Assembly: GCA_025924845.1 (NCBI GenBank)
Contig: JAICHN010000261.1
Span: 1 to 7,475 of the forward strand
Length of the DNA stretch: 7,475 nucleotides
Source: Chloroflexota bacterium
Lineage (GTDB): Bacteria; Chloroflexota; UBA5177; JANWHV01
Direction: 5' to 3'
Both the position numbers and the translations under genes were made by a program. Of this stretch, positions 6,399 through 7,475 are shown in pieces; the stretch's first letter is position 1; every line of letters begins with the position of its first letter. The notes beneath the pieces are model-generated. The model was not told the DNA's origin and made no database searches. It worked only from the letters and a program-made list of their open reading frames with translations.

Positions 6399-6626
6399 TC
6401 AGAGCGCTTCGAGGTCGGGGGCAACCAGTACTTGGTCGAAGAGGGCGGTCAGTTCATCGAGATTGGCCTCGGCGATCCGCGCCTCCAGGGTGGGCGGGAT
6501 GCTGCCAAAGCGGCGCAGCACCGCCCGCCGGATCAAGGCACGCCGCTCCTCCGCCTGCCCTTCCTCGCGTCCTTCCTTGCGTCCTCGTTCCAGACCTAAC
6601 CGTTCGATACTGGTGACATAGGGCAT
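6399..6626 (-). CDS. Candidate intragenic short Rpn product (75 residues), possible antitoxin
   Basis: An in-frame ATG at 6626 inside the Rpn gene is preceded by GGAGGAGG (6642-6635) with 8-nt spacing, a far better ribosome site than anything at the full-length start. Translation from it gives MPYVTSIERLG... to the normal stop: the charged helix plus the DUF4351-like tail, with no nuclease residues. In E. coli, Rpn genes are known to make a short C-terminal protein from an internal start that binds and blocks the full nuclease. By analogy this may be the antitoxin half. A TTGACT (6706-6701) upstream is only a weak promoter hint. Confidence 0.45.
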   Translation of the reverse strand: MPYVTSIERLGLERGRKEGREEGQAEERRALIRRAVLRRFGSIPPTLEARIAEANLDELTALFDQVLVAPDLEAL

Positions 6627-7340
6627 CTTGTGTTCCTCCTCCAGCGCACGCACTGCCGTCCACAGGGCTTGTTCTCTATCCTGCGGCAAGGCTAGGAACC
6701 AGTCAATAATCCGGAACAGACTGAGCACGTGCTCCCGCGCCAAGCCTCGGTCATACAGTCCGCGGATCAGGGCCCACTTGGCTCCCCAGCGGGCCTGCAC
6801 ATCGCCGCGCGTCGCCTGGGCCGCCAGGTGGGCGAGCAGCACCGTGGCAAAGGGATTTGCACTGGCCGTCAACTCCCCTTGCCGTCCACGCCAGTCGGCC
6901 AATTTGACGATGGGATAGCTAAAGTGCAGGGTGCAACCCCACTGCTCCAGGGCAAACGTGGCGGGACGCCAGGTGGTCCGCTCGTCGGTCAGCACGGCCA
7001 GGCTGACCAAAGGACGGCGATAGTGGTCAAAGAGCCGGTAAAAGTAGACGAACATACGCTGGGAGAAGAGGGCCTCCTCCTGGCCCTGCACCTCGATATG
7101 GATCAGGAGCCAGGTCTCTCGCCCGTCAAGGAGCCTGACCTGAACCAGGAGGTCGACCCGGCGCGGTCCCAGTTCGGCCTCGCGCGTCACCTGCCGTAAT
7201 TCGTTTTCCAGGAACTCGGGTGGGCGCGCCCAGTCGATCCCGGCCGCGAGTCGGGGAAAGCACAGAGTCAGGAAGTCCCGCAGGTATGCCTCCAGGGCCT
7301 CTTTCCAGGGGCTGTCGAAGTCGGCGGTGGCTGTACTCAG
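6399..7340 (-). CDS. Rpn-family PD-(D/E)XK nuclease (recombination-promoting nuclease / transposase-like), non-canonical start
   Basis: From CTG 7340 the product is 313 residues. It opens with DFDSPWKEALEAYL (7-20) and IDWARPPEFLENEL (35-48), the usual N-terminus of this Rpn group, then the nuclease core: E45, RRVDLL (D63) and LIHIEVQGQ (E83-V-Q85, the ExQ form of the PD-(D/E)XK motif), followed by RMFVYFYRLFDHY. The C-terminus has a Lys/Glu/Arg-rich helix (GRKEGREEGQAEERR) and RFGSIPPTLEARI..A..DEL, DUF4351-like. Rpn proteins are DNA nucleases linked to recombination and phage defence. In this frame no ATG, GTG or TTG occurs upstream of GTG 7190, which would cut off the conserved first 50 residues and has no ribosome site. 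CTG 7340 has purine-rich GAGAGAGG 7 nt upstream. Either CTG is used or an original ATG was mutated. Domain call is firm; start is uncertain. Confidence 0.85.
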   Translation of the reverse strand: MSTATADFDSPWKEALEAYLRDFLTLCFPRLAAGIDWARPPEFLENELRQVTREAELGPRRVDLLVQVRLLDGRETWLLIHIEVQGQEEALFSQRMFVYFYRLFDHYRRPLVSLAVLTDERTTWRPATFALEQWGCTLHFSYPIVKLADWRGRQGELTASANPFATVLLAHLAAQATRGDVQARWGAKWALIRGLYDRGLAREHVLSLFRIIDWFLALPQDREQALWTAVRALEEEHKMPYVTSIERLGLERGRKEGREEGQAEERRALIRRAVLRRFGSIPPTLEARIAEANLDELTALFDQVLVAPDLEAL

Positions 7341-7426
7341 GTTAGGGCCTCTCTCTATGAACGCCCGATCGAGTAAGTCGCCGCAATCTTTGGGCGAACC
7401 GGTTGAGGAATAGGGGGGAGAAGGAG

Positions 7427-7475
7427 CGCCCCTAGACGGACTCGAACCGCCGACGCAGCGCTTAGGACGCGCTCG
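7427..7475 (-). tRNA. tRNA-Arg (anticodon CCU), 3' part only
   Basis: The 5' half runs off the window. Visible on the minus strand: anticodon stem AGCGC/GCGCT (7473-7469 with 7461-7457) closing loop GTCCTAA with anticodon CCT (7466-7464), reading AGG; a 5-nt variable region; T stem GGCGG/CCGTC with TTCGAGT loop (7446-7440); acceptor strand TAGGGGC and discriminator G (7427). CCA is not encoded. The base at position 32 is G, unusual for bacterial tRNA. The Rpn gene follows in the same direction. No acceptor-stem partner can be checked. Confidence 0.85.

Noticed and set aside
6090..6424. Short frames of 81 (+) and 94 (-) codons in the gap before the aminotransferase
   Set aside because: No ribosome site or domain; one overlaps the Rpn end, and the region is better explained by hairpins.
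7341..7475. tRNA 3' end as an integration (att) site for a mobile element carrying the Rpn gene
   Set aside because: No second copy of the tRNA 3' end and no integrase in the window.

Overview
The window is GC-rich and dense with genes. Protein style (Thr/Pro-rich Rhs/YD-repeat surface protein, UPF0173 hydrolase, glnA next to an ANTAR response regulator, Rpn-type nuclease) suggests Chloroflexota, perhaps the Thermomicrobia/Sphaerobacterales lineage. This placement comes from protein feel only, not from a database search.

Layout. Nt 1-965 (+): the 3' end of an Rhs/YD-repeat protein whose core motif breaks off without a C-terminal toxin. Nt 1103-1810 (+): a UPF0173 metal-dependent hydrolase. 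Nt 1883-2194 (+): a small acidic single-pass membrane protein. A perfect 21-bp inverted repeat (2210-2256) then separates these plus-strand genes from a convergent minus-strand block. Read 5'->3' on the minus strand, that block holds a partial tRNA-Arg(CCU) at the right edge, an Rpn/PD-(D/E)XK nuclease with no canonical start codon, a 329-nt gene-free stretch rich in hairpins, a class III PLP aminotransferase, a terminator, an ANTAR response regulator with a near-consensus promoter, a 192-nt leader, and type I glutamine synthetase (glnA).

How the genes work together. The clear functional unit is nitrogen assimilation: an ANTAR (RNA-binding antitermination) response regulator followed in the same direction by glnA. 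The leader between them carries hairpins with six-base loops, three of which have the A1/G4 pattern of ANTAR target RNAs; the last is followed by a T5 run. This fits a regulator controlling glnA by antitermination, with a conserved adenylylation tyrosine in GlnA as a possible second layer. The aminotransferase upstream may feed amino-group metabolism but has its own terminator.

The most interesting accessory element is the Rpn nuclease. It has an internal in-frame ATG with a very strong Shine-Dalgarno that would make a 75-residue C-terminal protein, as in known Rpn systems where a short intragenic product restrains the nuclease. Its own N-terminus has no ATG/GTG/TTG at the expected place, only a CTG behind a purine-rich site.
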